A stretch of DNA of 32,082 nucleotides from Acidobacteriota bacterium (GCA_022562055.1 JADFQA010000036.1:1-32082); one strand, 5' to 3'. Counted from the first letter of the stretch, positions 15,257-23,949 are shown. Notes: a model not told the origin generated them from the sequence alone. Numbers and translations are program-made.

Positions 15257-16547
15257 CGACATGATGGACGCACTCGAGCTGTTGGCTCGCGACCAAGGTG
15301 TTCCGCCTGAGACGATCCTCGATGCTCTCGCAAACGCACTCGTCAGCGCTTACAAACGTACACCCGGCGCCGCCGAAGAGGCTCGGGTGACGATCGATCC
15401 CGAAAACGGCAAGATGACCGTGTACGGGCAGGAACTTGATGAGGACGGCGTTGTCATTCGCGAGTGGGAGGACACCCCGGAAGACTTTGGGCGCATTGCT
15501 GCCCAGACAGCCAAGCAGGTGATCAAGCAGCGGCTCCGCGACGCTAAACGAGAGCAGGTATTTGAGCTCTACGAGGGTCGCGAGGGTGATCTAGTCACCG
15601 GAATTGTTCAGCAGTCTGACCACCGGTTTGCGATTCTCGACCTCGGCAATGCAGAGGCAATCATGCCGTCATCCGAGCGGATCCCGTATGAGCGTCTTGA
15701 GCGCAATAACCGGGTCAAGGCATACATTCTCGAGGTTCGTCAGGAGGGCAAGGGTCCGCAGATTGTCGTGTCTCGCAGCCATCCTGAATTCATCAGGTCA
15801 CTGTTCGAACTTGAGGTCCCTGAGCTGGTTGACGGTGACGTTGAAATAAAGGTTATCGCCCGCGAAGCCGGCCACCGTACGAAAATTGCGGTCGCGTCCA
15901 ACGATCCCAATGTCGACCCTGTGGGAGCATGTGTTGGAGCCCGCGGATCACGCGTCCGCCAGGTTGTGAACGAACTTCGCGGTGAAAAGGTGGACATTGT
16001 CGAGTGGCGTGACGACGCTCCAGCATTCATTGCTGAGGCTTTGAGTCCCGCGCGGGTGAAAGAGGTCCGCATCAACGAAGAAGAGTCCGAGGCGGTCGTT
16101 ATCGTTCCAGATCACCAACTTTCTCTCGCCATCGGGAAGGAAGGGCAGAACGCCAGACTCGCTGCCCGTCTCACTGGATACCGCATCGATATCCGGTCCG
16201 AGAGCCAAGATTTGGGACTCGACGTCGAGACCGACGATGCTGAGGCATCCGACAAAACGACCGAAACGACTGAGAGTGAAGCGCAACCGGAGGCTGGTGA
16301 ATCCGCTTCCGGCGACACCGGTGCGAGCGCGGTTCCGGACGCCGAGGCGGACGAATCGGCCAGCCCAGTCGAAGCCGCCTCCGGCGAACAGGATGTCGGC
16401 GCCGACGCCGATGAGACAACGTCTGACGAGTCGAACCCACCGGCTGACGGGGATCCTGGAACCGACACTGACGAAGATTCTGGCACCGATGACTCGGTTG
16501 CCAACACCAAAGAGAATGATCAGGACGACACGCCTGCCGATGCCTAA
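15249..16547 (+). CDS. nusA: Transcription termination/antitermination factor NusA with an acidic C-terminal tail
   Basis: NusA binds RNA polymerase and modulates pausing, termination and rRNA antitermination. The 432-residue protein begins at the ATG preceded by AAGGGA and overlapping the rimP stop. The N-terminal polymerase-binding domain spans about 1-105 and the S1 domain about 112-180 (LVTGIVQQSDHRFAILDLG). KH1 follows, with VGARGSRVRQVVNEL near residue 226, then KH2 with IGKEGQNARLAARL near 293. After residue about 335 there is a roughly 95-residue tail rich in Asp, Glu, Ser, Thr and Ala in place of the acidic-repeat domains of the E. coli protein. Actinobacterial NusA usually ends after KH2, so the tail is notable. 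Confidence 0.95.
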   Translation: MNNDMMDALELLARDQGVPPETILDALANALVSAYKRTPGAAEEARVTIDPENGKMTVYGQELDEDGVVIREWEDTPEDFGRIAAQTAKQVIKQRLRDAKREQVFELYEGREGDLVTGIVQQSDHRFAILDLGNAEAIMPSSERIPYERLERNNRVKAYILEVRQEGKGPQIVVSRSHPEFIRSLFELEVPELVDGDVEIKVIAREAGHRTKIAVASNDPNVDPVGACVGARGSRVRQVVNELRGEKVDIVEWRDDAPAFIAEALSPARVKEVRINEEESEAVVIVPDHQLSLAIGKEGQNARLAARLTGYRIDIRSESQDLGLDVETDDAEASDKTTETTESEAQPEAGESASGDTGASAVPDAEADESASPVEAASGEQDVGADADETTSDESNPPADGDPGTDTDEDSGTDDSVANTKENDQDDTPADA

Positions 16548-16560
16548 CCGGCAGGTGTGT
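16528..16560 (+). terminator. Intercistronic hairpin spanning the nusA stop codon
   Basis: Arms 16528-16539 and 16549-16560 pair over 12 bases with one G-U. The 9-base loop contains the nusA TAA. No T-tract follows; the next bases are the infB Shine-Dalgarno AAGGAG. This is more likely an mRNA processing or partial attenuation element than a full terminator. Confidence 0.55.
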
Positions 16561-16574
16561 TCTAAGGAGTAAGC

Positions 16575-18737
16575 GTGGCGAAAACTCGAATCTATGAGCT
16601 TGCACGAGACCTTGGGCGGGAGTCCAAAGAGGTGCTCGCGTGGGCGCAAGAACTCGGTCTGCCCGTAAAGACCTCCTCGTCCGGTCTTGATGAAGAACAG
16701 ATTGTTGTGCTGACGGCTGCGCTCGCTGGCGGCGGTGACAAGACACCAGCGAAAGCGGTCGAAACATCCACCGCAGACGCGAAGGCCCCCGCCAAGCGGG
16801 CCCCGAAAGACGATCCAGAGCCGGCCGCGGAACCCAAGCCGGCCGCGGACACGGTTCCTGAACCGGTAGTTACGCCGTTGACGGAGGTGTTTGACCCCGT
16901 TGCTGAGGCCGTGCCACCTCCGGTGATGGAGGCGCTTGCTCCCCTGGGGGGGAAGGAGGAGCTCGCCGACAACATGCTTCTGGTCACTCCTGGCGTGACC
17001 GTCACAGAGTTCGCTCGAATGATCGACAAACGCGCCGGCGATGTTGTCAAAGAGTTGATGGGAATGGGGGAGATGATTCCCGGCGGCGGAACCATACCCG
17101 TGCAGGCGCTGGAGAAGCTCGGTAGTGCGTTCGGCTATGAGGTGCTCGTCGAAGAGGTCGAGGAAGAAGAGGTTCCCACCGGCCCGATTGCGCACAAGAT
17201 CGAATACACGGACGACCCGGCATCGCTCAAGCCGCGGCCGCCCGTTGTCACGATCATGGGCCACGTCGATCACGGAAAGACTCAACTTCTAGACACCATC
17301 CGTCACACAAATGTCATCGCTGGAGAAGCCGGTGGAATTACGCAGCACATCGGCGCGTACCAGGTCGATACCGGTGATAGTGTGATTACGTTCCTCGACA
17401 CCCCCGGCCATGAGGCCTTCACGGCGTTACGTGCGAGGGGAACTGCTGTTACCGACATTGTGGTAATCGTGATTGCGGCTGACGATTCAGTAATGCCACA
17501 AACGGCCGAAGCTATCAGCCATGCGCAGGCCGCCGAGGTGCCGATCATCATCGCCATCAACAAAATGGACCTTCCGGCTGCTGATCCCCACTCGGTCCGC
17601 GCGGCTCTAACCAGCCACAACATCGTGGTGGAAGACCTCGGTGGCGATGTTGTTGCAGTAGAGATGTCGGCACTCAAGGGAGACGGGGTCGACAGTCTGT
17701 TGGAGATGATCGAGCTCATCGCGGAGGTCGAAGAGTTCACGGCAAACCCGAACGCGTCGGCCATTGGCACTGTCATCGAGGCACAACTCGAGGTGGGCCG
17801 TGGTCCAGTCGCCACGGTCATTGTGCAGCGGGGCACGCTTAAGCGCGGAGACCCGATAGTGGCCGGGGAGTCGTCTGGTCGAGTTCGGGCGATGTTCGAT
17901 GACCAAGGTAACCAGATGCAGAAGGCTGCCCCTTCGACGCCGGTGCTGGTCACCGGTTGGAACGTGGTTCCAGTGGCGGGGGACATGTTCCAGGTGGTGA
18001 AGAACGAACGCGTGGCTCGCAAGCTGGCGGACGCACGCACCGTTGAGGTCCGCGCCTCCGAGCTTCGGGTACCGACTGCGACCGAGCGCTTGGAACAGCT
18101 TCTCGAACAACTCCGTACTTCTGACCACGCCGAGCTTCGGGTCATTGTGAAAGCCGACGCCCACGGGTCGTTGGAAGCGATCCGTGACTCGATCACCAAA
18201 ATCGTGCGCGAGGACGGGCGCGTCAACATGATCCATGGCGCCGTAGGAGGAATCACAGCTAGCGACGTCATGCTTGCTGAGGCCTCCGGTGCGCTCATCT
18301 ACGGGTTTAACGCCCGACCTGACACCAATGCTCGGCGCGGTGCAAAAGATCAAGGTATCGACATTCGAACGTTCTCAATAATCTACGAACTGCTTGACGA
18401 CATTGAGCAGGTGCTACTCGGCGAGCTCGCTGCCGAGCAAGTTGAGTCGTTCCTGGGTGTCGCAGAGGTACGGGCCGTGTTCCGTGCGCCCCGCCTCGGG
18501 CTGGTCGCGGGCAGCTATGTCACCGAGGGCGAGATCAGTCGTAACGCAAGAGTGCGTCTCGTGCGCGACGGTGTTGTTGTTTACGACGGCAAGATTATCT
18601 CGTTGCGCCGATTCAAGGACGATGTCCAGACGGTGGCGACAGGGTTTGAATGCGGCATTGGGCTTGAGAAATTCCGTGACATCAAAGAGGGCGACACCAT
18701 CGAGTCCTATGTTGTCAAAGAGGTTGCTCGGACGTAA
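16575..18737 (+). CDS. infB: Translation initiation factor IF-2
   Basis: GTPase that delivers initiator tRNA to the 30S subunit. It has 720 residues, with a GTG start and AAGGAG upstream. Domain order: IF2_N at 1-50 (IYELARDLGRESKEVLAWAQ), an Ala/Pro/Glu/Lys linker to about 125, a second IF2_N region at about 133-190, and then the GTPase domain. The latter has G1 GHVDHGKT near 229, G2 GGITQHIGA, G3 DTPGHE, G4 NKMD and G5 SALKG, and is followed by the beta-barrel and C-terminal domains. The linker is much shorter than in E. coli or streptomycetes. It lies between nusA and ylxP-rbfA as usual, but without ylxR. Confidence 0.97.
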   Translation: MAKTRIYELARDLGRESKEVLAWAQELGLPVKTSSSGLDEEQIVVLTAALAGGGDKTPAKAVETSTADAKAPAKRAPKDDPEPAAEPKPAADTVPEPVVTPLTEVFDPVAEAVPPPVMEALAPLGGKEELADNMLLVTPGVTVTEFARMIDKRAGDVVKELMGMGEMIPGGGTIPVQALEKLGSAFGYEVLVEEVEEEEVPTGPIAHKIEYTDDPASLKPRPPVVTIMGHVDHGKTQLLDTIRHTNVIAGEAGGITQHIGAYQVDTGDSVITFLDTPGHEAFTALRARGTAVTDIVVIVIAADDSVMPQTAEAISHAQAAEVPIIIAINKMDLPAADPHSVRAALTSHNIVVEDLGGDVVAVEMSALKGDGVDSLLEMIELIAEVEEFTANPNASAIGTVIEAQLEVGRGPVATVIVQRGTLKRGDPIVAGESSGRVRAMFDDQGNQMQKAAPSTPVLVTGWNVVPVAGDMFQVVKNERVARKLADARTVEVRASELRVPTATERLEQLLEQLRTSDHAELRVIVKADAHGSLEAIRDSITKIVREDGRVNMIHGAVGGITASDVMLAEASGALIYGFNARPDTNARRGAKDQGIDIRTFSIIYELLDDIEQVLLGELAAEQVESFLGVAEVRAVFRAPRLGLVAGSYVTEGEISRNARVRLVRDGVVVYDGKIISLRRFKDDVQTVATGFECGIGLEKFRDIKEGDTIESYVVKEVART

Positions 18738-18739
18738 AT

Positions 18740-19039
18740 GTGCGCTTGTTGGTCGCCGGGGTGCGTGCAGAATTGCGAATCACGGGTGCCCGGTCGCTGA
18801 AGGAGAAACGACACGTGGTCAAGTCACTGGTTTCTGCGCTTGCGTCGGGGGACGGTGTGGCCGTGGCGGAAATTGACCACCAGGATTTGTGGCAGCGCTG
18901 TACGTTGGGAATTGCCGTAGTCGCCTCGAGCCCCAGCCGCCTTGAGCAGTTGATCAGCGGTGCACAACGTGTGTTGCACAACCGCGAGGGCTCCGAGTTG
19001 CTTGCGGTAGACATTCATTATCTTGAGGATGAACGGTGA
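18740..19039 (+). CDS. DUF503 family protein (YlxP-like)
   Basis: The 99-residue protein has the family core: a ferredoxin-like start (LLVAGVRAELRI), then ARSLKEKRHVVKSL and VAEIDHQDLWQRCTLGIAVV. YlxP proteins sit between infB and rbfA in many Gram-positive bacteria and have been linked to ribosome assembly or RNA binding, but the precise role is not established. The GTG start is 2 bases after the infB stop; an ATG two bases earlier is out of frame. The stop overlaps rbfA by 4 bases (GTGA). Confidence 0.9.
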   Translation: MRLLVAGVRAELRITGARSLKEKRHVVKSLVSALASGDGVAVAEIDHQDLWQRCTLGIAVVASSPSRLEQLISGAQRVLHNREGSELLAVDIHYLEDER

Positions 19040-19407
19040 GCAAGACTAGATCCCCGCGGATGCGCAAGGTCGATGCGTTGATCCAAGAGATCGTCGCCGA
19101 GGCAGTGTCAGAGTTGACCGACCCCGACCTCGGATTCGTGACAATCACCGGCGTCGACTGCTCGCCGGACTTGCGGCGCGCAACGGTGTTCTTTTCGTCG
19201 CTAGGCTCGCCAGAAGCGTCGAAAGCGTCAGAGGTTGCCCTCGGTCGTGCGACGAGACATGTGCAGCAGGTCATGGCCAAAGAGCTCCGAACCAAGTACA
19301 CACCCGTTATCGAGTTTCAAGTCGATACGTCGGTCGAGCAGGCGGTGCGGATAACGCGATTGCTGGGGACGCTAACCGATCAGAGTGAACAGGAGTCGGG
19401 CACATGA
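19036..19407 (+). CDS. rbfA: Ribosome-binding factor A
   Basis: Needed for late 30S maturation and 16S rRNA 5'-end processing. The 123-residue protein shows the KH-like fold motifs RMRKVDALIQEIVAEAVSEL, DPDLGFVTITGVDCSPDLR and ATVFFSSLG near residues 54-63. It uses a GTG start overlapping the ylxP-like stop and ends overlapping the next gene by 4 bases (ATGA), so translation of the three genes is coupled. Confidence 0.95.
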   Translation: MSKTRSPRMRKVDALIQEIVAEAVSELTDPDLGFVTITGVDCSPDLRRATVFFSSLGSPEASKASEVALGRATRHVQQVMAKELRTKYTPVIEFQVDTSVEQAVRITRLLGTLTDQSEQESGT

Positions 19408-20372
19408 GCGCAAGCATCGAGGATTCCATCGCCACGGCAGCCGAGCTGCTGAGTGCCGCGACCTCAATCGCCTTTCTTGGCCATGTGGGGCCCGACGGCG
19501 ATGCTCTCGGCACCATCATGGGCCTCGCGGGTGCAGCTCGCGCTGCAGGAAAGGACGCCGTCGCGTCGTTTCCGGTTCCATTTGTCTTACCCCGGACTCT
19601 TTCGTTTCTGGACGAAGAGTTCCTCGTTGCCCCCGATTCACTACCTCCGACTATCGACCTTGTGGTGAGCTGCGACGTCGCGGCGCCTGAACGGCTGGCG
19701 AACCTGTTGCCGTATGCGCGTAAGGCCCCCAACCTGATCGTCCTCGATCATCATAAGTCAAATACTGGTTTCGGCGACGTCGACGTCATTGATCCACATG
19801 CTGCGAGCACCGCTCAGATCGCCTTCCGTATGATCGAGAAACTTGAGTGGGAGCTCGATCAGCGGTCCGCTACTGCCTTGTACACGGGGATACTCACAGA
19901 CACGGGACGTTTCCAGTATTCGATGACGACCCCCGATGTCCATCGCATCGCGGCCTCGCTGCTCGAACACGGTGTCGAACCCGACGCGGTCGGGCAAGCC
20001 GTGTATGAACAAACCTCGTTCGGCTACCTCGGCGTGGCGGGCGCCGTCATGTCGCGCGCGGTGTTTGACGAGGAGAACAGATTCGTGTGGTCAGTGCTGT
20101 ACCGAGCAGACCTTGAGGCTGCCAGCATCGAGCGCCAAGACGCGGAAGGTCTTATCGACCTGATCAGAACGACCGTCGGCGCGGATGTTGCTTGTCTTCT
20201 CAAGGAGGTAGGTGAGAACGAAACCAAGGGGAGCCTGCGGTCCCGCGGCGCCACCGACGTCGCCACGCTGGCGGAGCTGTTTGGCGGGGGTGGGCATCAC
20301 AACGCCGCCGGATTCCTTGCCCGCATGACTCCTGCCGAAGTGATCGCCGAGATCACAAGACATCTGGAGTAG
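19404..20372 (+). CDS. nrnA: DHH/DHHA1 phosphoesterase, NrnA-type nanoRNase / pAp phosphatase
   Basis: The 322-residue protein contains the metal-binding motifs of the DHH family: H27, D31 and D33 (GHVGPDGDALG), D91 (SCDVA), and the DHH triad at 115-117 (LDHHKSN). The C-terminal DHHA1 substrate motif GGGGHHNAAG lies at about 294-303. Family members with this architecture degrade short oligoribonucleotides and dephosphorylate pAp; some act on cyclic-dinucleotide breakdown products. The place between rbfA and truB is conserved in actinobacteria. It overlaps rbfA by 4 bases and is followed after 2 bases by truB. Confidence 0.9.
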   Translation: MSASIEDSIATAAELLSAATSIAFLGHVGPDGDALGTIMGLAGAARAAGKDAVASFPVPFVLPRTLSFLDEEFLVAPDSLPPTIDLVVSCDVAAPERLANLLPYARKAPNLIVLDHHKSNTGFGDVDVIDPHAASTAQIAFRMIEKLEWELDQRSATALYTGILTDTGRFQYSMTTPDVHRIAASLLEHGVEPDAVGQAVYEQTSFGYLGVAGAVMSRAVFDEENRFVWSVLYRADLEAASIERQDAEGLIDLIRTTVGADVACLLKEVGENETKGSLRSRGATDVATLAELFGGGGHHNAAGFLARMTPAEVIAEITRHLE

Positions 20373-20374
20373 TT

Positions 20375-21262
20375 GTGCAGGGATTCTTGTTGGTTGACAA
20401 GCCAAGCGGATGGACCTCGCACGACGTTGTCGCCAAGTGTCGCGGTCTCCTCAGCACGAAGAAGATAGGCCATGCCGGCACGCTGGATCCTATGGCAACC
20501 GGTCTCCTTGTTCTCGGTGTCGGTGCCTGCACCAAGCTCCTGCGGTTCGTGCAGGAAGCGCCGAAGACCTACGAGGCGACTGCAGTGTTCGGCGTTGCTA
20601 CCGACACGCTCGACGCCGACGGAACAGTCGTCGAGAGATCGCCCTTTACCGGGACTACCGAGCAAATACGCAAGGCTGCCGAGAGTTTCGTCGGAGCTAT
20701 TGAACAAGTTCCCCCGATGACTTCTGCAATCAAGATCGACGGTCGAAAGCTATATGAACTTGCTCGCGAGGGCAAGGAGATCGATCGTCCAGCGAGGTCG
20801 GTTGTGATCCACAGCTTCACCGTCGACGACGTCCATCGTGGCGAGCAAACGACTGAAGTGTCTTTTAGCGTCTGTTGCTCGAAAGGCACCTACGTTCGTA
20901 CTCTTGCGGACGATCTCGCGCACGCCGTCGGTTCGATTGCCCATCTGTCGGCGCTACGTCGAACGGCAAACGGGTCCCTTTCGGTAGACACCGCGCACAC
21001 GATCGAGGCACTCGAGGCAGCGGCCGAGGCAGGACAAATCGGTGAGCTCCTGCTGGACGCCATCGACGGTCTTCCCGATCTTGAGCGCGTAACGCTTTCA
21101 GATGTGGACGGCCGACGCGTGCGTAACGGCGTGTGGATAGAGCGAGACGGGTCCGACGTCGACGACCGGAATTATGTTTCAATGGTGCACAACGGCCTAC
21201 TTGTTGCGGTATATGAGATAGATGGCGCGGTTATGAAACCAGCCGCGGTGTTACCAACGTGA
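20375..21262 (+). CDS. truB: tRNA pseudouridine-55 synthase
   Basis: Makes pseudouridine 55 in the T-loop of tRNAs. The 295-residue protein has the diagnostic VDKPSGWTSHDVV, the catalytic-Asp motif GHAGTLDPMATG (D38), and the later KGTYVRTLADDL block near residue 170. A C-terminal domain follows. It starts with GTG two bases after the nrnA-like gene, and its stop overlaps ribF by 4 bases, the usual truB-ribF coupling. Confidence 0.96.
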   Translation: MQGFLLVDKPSGWTSHDVVAKCRGLLSTKKIGHAGTLDPMATGLLVLGVGACTKLLRFVQEAPKTYEATAVFGVATDTLDADGTVVERSPFTGTTEQIRKAAESFVGAIEQVPPMTSAIKIDGRKLYELAREGKEIDRPARSVVIHSFTVDDVHRGEQTTEVSFSVCCSKGTYVRTLADDLAHAVGSIAHLSALRRTANGSLSVDTAHTIEALEAAAEAGQIGELLLDAIDGLPDLERVTLSDVDGRRVRNGVWIERDGSDVDDRNYVSMVHNGLLVAVYEIDGAVMKPAAVLPT

Positions 21263-22179
21263 GGCTGGAAGGCGGTTGGCGAGAGTGGGTCGTTACCGGA
21301 CGGACGGCGCTGACGATCGGCGTGTACGACGGTGTCCATCGTGCCCACCAGGCAATCCTCGAACGCACGGCGTCTTACGGCCTAAGGACGGCGGTGTTGA
21401 CCTTTGCGGTCCACCCCGCATCGGTTCTCTCTCCGGGCCACGTACCAACGCCGCTGATGAGTCTCGACGATCGGGTACGTTTCCTTGAAATCCACGGCGC
21501 CGACATCGTCGCCCCGATGCCGTTCGACTCACAGGCCGCAACAATGCCTCCCGAGGCGTTTGTCGAGGATGTAGTTGTCGGTGTTTTCAACCCTGGGGCG
21601 GTAGTTGTCGGGTCAGACTTTCGGTTCGGTTCGCACGCTTCAGGGTCAGTCGAAACGCTTCGCGAATTTGGTGAAATCCATGGGTTCGAGACTGCGGTGG
21701 TCGACGATATCGTCGATGACGGTGTGCCGATCAGGTCGTCGGTCATTCGTCAGCGAATTCGGTCTGGCGACGTTGTCGGCGCAGCACATCTTCTCGGCCG
21801 GCCGCATATGTTGTCAGGGACCGTTGTCCCCGGAGACGGGCGCGGTAAGCAGATTGGGTTTCCTACCGCCAACCTGGCGGATGTCGACATGTTGATCCCG
21901 GCTCGTGGTGTGTACGCGGTGACCGCCTCCGTTGACGGGTCGCACTACCACGGCGTCGCCAACATCGGCGTCCGTCCTACCTTCGGCGGCCACCAGGAGA
22001 CTCTCGAGGTGCATTTGTTCGATACTGACAGCGACCTGTATGGCGCAACGATGCGGGTGTGGTTCCGCGAGTATTTACGCGGCGAGGAGAAGTTCTCAGG
22101 CGTCGAGGCGTTAGTTACCCAGATCAGGGTCGATTGTGATGCCGCTCGGGCTGCTCTCAGCCACGGTGCCGATCAGTAG
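21259..22179 (+). CDS. ribF: Bifunctional riboflavin kinase / FAD synthetase
   Basis: Converts riboflavin to FMN and then FAD. The 306-residue protein has an N-terminal nucleotidyltransferase domain with IGVYDGVHRAHQAIL at about 21-35; the usual Gly before His-Gln is Ala here. The FAD-synthetase segments VVGSDFRFGSHASG and IRSSVIRQRIRSGDV follow, and the C-terminal flavokinase domain carries GRGKQIGFPTANL near residue 194. It uses a GTG overlapping the truB TGA and appears to be the last gene of the plus-strand housekeeping run. Confidence 0.95.
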   Translation: MRLEGGWREWVVTGRTALTIGVYDGVHRAHQAILERTASYGLRTAVLTFAVHPASVLSPGHVPTPLMSLDDRVRFLEIHGADIVAPMPFDSQAATMPPEAFVEDVVVGVFNPGAVVVGSDFRFGSHASGSVETLREFGEIHGFETAVVDDIVDDGVPIRSSVIRQRIRSGDVVGAAHLLGRPHMLSGTVVPGDGRGKQIGFPTANLADVDMLIPARGVYAVTASVDGSHYHGVANIGVRPTFGGHQETLEVHLFDTDSDLYGATMRVWFREYLRGEEKFSGVEALVTQIRVDCDAARAALSHGADQ

Positions 22180-22229
22180 ACGCGCTCCGAACGGTCATCA
22201 ACGCGTGTCTTGCAATGTGTTCTGATTCT

Positions 22230-22268
22230 CGGCATTGTGGTGATGCCGCACTCCCCACTATCGGAGTG
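22230..22268 (+). promoter_or_regulatory. Two adjacent small hairpins in front of the hydrolase gene
   Basis: The first pairs 22230-22235 with 22243-22248 (CGGCAT/ATGCCG). The second pairs 22249-22254 with 22263-22268 (CACTCC/GGAGTG) and would bury the GGAG Shine-Dalgarno of the next gene. Each stem is only 6 bases, so the regulatory reading is tentative. Confidence 0.35.
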
Positions 22269-22272
22269 TGTG

Positions 22273-23508
22273 ATGTTGAGACGGTTGATTGTGGTCGCGG
22301 CTGTTTCGCTGCTGGTCGGTCCCGTGTTTGCCACCCAAGCGGTGGGCCAAGTCAACGATGTGGATACAGAGCTTGTGCCAGGCGCTGGCCTGCGTTTGTC
22401 TAGGCAGCCCACTATTCGTCTGGTCGTCCCAGCAGCGACATCCGCCATTGTGACAACACCGGTGGATTTGGAAGGTAGCGGGCCGCCACGATCGAGCTGG
22501 TGGTTCGCCCTCCTGGGAATCTTGTGGCGACCTACTGTTCCTGCTGCACGGCTCAAACGTCGCTACCGGGGGTCTACCTTGAGGCAGATGGGACACAAGC
22601 TTTCCCGTGCCACCAATGGCTTGGGCAGCAGTTCAGTGGTCTCGGTCGAAGAGGTTGTGGATGCGGACAAGATCTTGCGCCGGTACGACAGCCGCACTCC
22701 GCTGCCTTCCGAGACACTGATCGTCACCGTCGGCGGGTTCGGATCGGTGCCGGGTGAGACATTCACGAGAATGCTCGCTTCAATGGGCGTGTCCAACGAT
22801 TATGTAGCGAGTTTCGACTGGAACTGGATTAGCCGCTTTTCTTCATCCGAAGAAGCCTCGCGTGAGGCAAGCATTGATCAGGGGATCATCGTTATGACGA
22901 GGTGGCTTGAAACGTTGCCCGCAGACGCAAACATCCACTTCATTGGGCACTCGAAGGGAGCGGTCCTTATCGCTGAATTCTTGGCGCTTCAAGACCTGAC
23001 CGGAAGTTTTGACCCCCGCGTTCGCACGGCAATGCTGCTTGACCCGCCTCTCGCCGGCTCTGTCCTTGGTGCCGCACAGTCTCTTGGTTATGCAGTTGGG
23101 GGTCGGCTGCCGAACGACGGTGGATACGACCGGGAGTGGTCTGGTGGTGTTGACAAGTTGAACGGGTTGGGAAGGGCTGGCGATGTCGTGGTTCGCATAA
23201 TCCGAAACCCCGATGCCATTGTTACCAACCTGAGTCCTACTCCCGGGGTGGTGATGTACGATCTTGAGGACGACGGCGCAGGCACTCCGCTCGACGCCGC
23301 AAACGAGGCCAGTGTGCCGTGGTTGTCACGGGCGTTGCCCGTAGTCGACGTTGTCATTCGGTTGGCGGCAGCGGGGCGGCGAGTCGCTGACGCCCACTCT
23401 GACATCGTGAACGATCCCAACGTTGCGATCGTCGCGAGGCGTGAGATCGTTGAACCCGGGTCGTCGACTTGGACAGCGGGACCGGTCTATGCAATTCCCG
23501 GAAGCTGA
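22273..23508 (+). CDS. Secreted alpha/beta-hydrolase (lipase/esterase-like)
   Basis: The start is set at the ATG with GGAG six bases upstream, giving 411 residues that begin with a clear signal peptide (MLRRLIVVAAVSLLVGPVFA). The nucleophile elbow FIGHSKGAVL contains Ser227 in a G-x-S-x-G context. Asp in AMLLDPPL and His375 in VADAHSDIV near the end are candidates for the rest of the triad. The region between 70 and 100 is hydrophobic with a basic follow-up, perhaps a second membrane-associated segment. Substrate is unknown; a secreted esterase, lipase or acyl-hydrolase is most likely. It lies alone between ribF and the convergent rhodanese gene. Confidence 0.75.
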   Translation: MLRRLIVVAAVSLLVGPVFATQAVGQVNDVDTELVPGAGLRLSRQPTIRLVVPAATSAIVTTPVDLEGSGPPRSSWWFALLGILWRPTVPAARLKRRYRGSTLRQMGHKLSRATNGLGSSSVVSVEEVVDADKILRRYDSRTPLPSETLIVTVGGFGSVPGETFTRMLASMGVSNDYVASFDWNWISRFSSSEEASREASIDQGIIVMTRWLETLPADANIHFIGHSKGAVLIAEFLALQDLTGSFDPRVRTAMLLDPPLAGSVLGAAQSLGYAVGGRLPNDGGYDREWSGGVDKLNGLGRAGDVVVRIIRNPDAIVTNLSPTPGVVMYDLEDDGAGTPLDAANEASVPWLSRALPVVDVVIRLAAAGRRVADAHSDIVNDPNVAIVARREIVEPGSSTWTAGPVYAIPGS

Positions 23509-23525
23509 CGTACGCAGAGTGCGGG

Positions 23526-23858
23526 TTACGTCGTGGATTCGGTGTCGATCGGGAGGTTGCTTTCTTCCCAGTCAGCAATACCGCCGTCGAGGTTTGCAAC
23601 GTCGCTGAGGTCTGTGTGTTTCAACAACGCAGCAACCACTTGCGCCGAGCGGCCACCCGAATGGCAATGCACCACGATCGTGCGGTCGCCCGGCAGGGTG
23701 TCGTACCAGTCTTGGAATGTGGACATTGGTTTATGGACCGATCCGGGAATGCGTGCCTCGTCCCACTCGTCTTGCTCTCTCACGTCGAGCAACAACGCCC
23801 CAGACTCGGTCATGAGAGTGTGCGCTTCGTGGGGTGTGACTTGTCGCATTCCTGTCAT
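23526..23858 (-). CDS. Single-domain rhodanese-like sulfurtransferase
   Basis: The 110-residue protein has the rhodanese fold elements LLLDVREQDEWDEARIPGSVH, then the active-site loop CHSGGRS with catalytic Cys65, and NLDGGIADWEES near the end. Such proteins transfer sulfane sulfur to thiol acceptors. The start chosen removes an unsupported 46-codon upstream extension; there is no Shine-Dalgarno, but a TATTCT lies 8 bases upstream, suggesting a nearly leaderless mRNA. It converges with the hydrolase gene (17-base gap) and diverges from the RidA-family gene. Confidence 0.85.
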   Translation of the reverse strand: MTGMRQVTPHEAHTLMTESGALLLDVREQDEWDEARIPGSVHKPMSTFQDWYDTLPGDRTIVVHCHSGGRSAQVVAALLKHTDLSDVANLDGGIADWEESNLPIDTESTT

Positions 23859-23866
23859 GGCCGAAG

Positions 23867-23872
23867 AGAATA
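23867..23872 (-). promoter_or_regulatory. Possible -10 (TATTCT) of the rhodanese gene
   Basis: TATTCT on the minus strand is separated by 8 bases from the ATG at 23858, consistent with initiation at or within two bases of the start codon. No clear -35 was found. Confidence 0.4.
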
Positions 23873-23943
23873 CTCGTTCGATAGATGAATGGCGGTGTCG
23901 CGGCGATCTGGAGTCTGGTTGCGGAGTGGCGCGATGGCAACGG

Positions 23944-23949
23944 TAGGGT
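23944..23949 (+). promoter_or_regulatory. Possible -10 (TAGGGT) giving a leaderless RidA-family transcript
   Basis: TAGGGT is followed by 6 bases and then the ATG at 23956, so initiation 7 bases downstream falls on the start codon. A TTGCGG at 23919-23924 could be the -35 (19-base spacer). No Shine-Dalgarno precedes the gene. Confidence 0.45.

Noticed and set aside
15948-17285. 445-codon open frame on the minus strand
   Set aside because: It is antisense to the low-complexity parts of nusA and infB. Its Arg/Gly/Val-rich translation is the mirror of acidic codons, with no recognisable domain.
17303-18298. 331-codon open frame on the minus strand
   Set aside because: It is antisense to the conserved GTPase and C-terminal domains of infB, and its Ser/Thr/Ala-rich translation has no motif.
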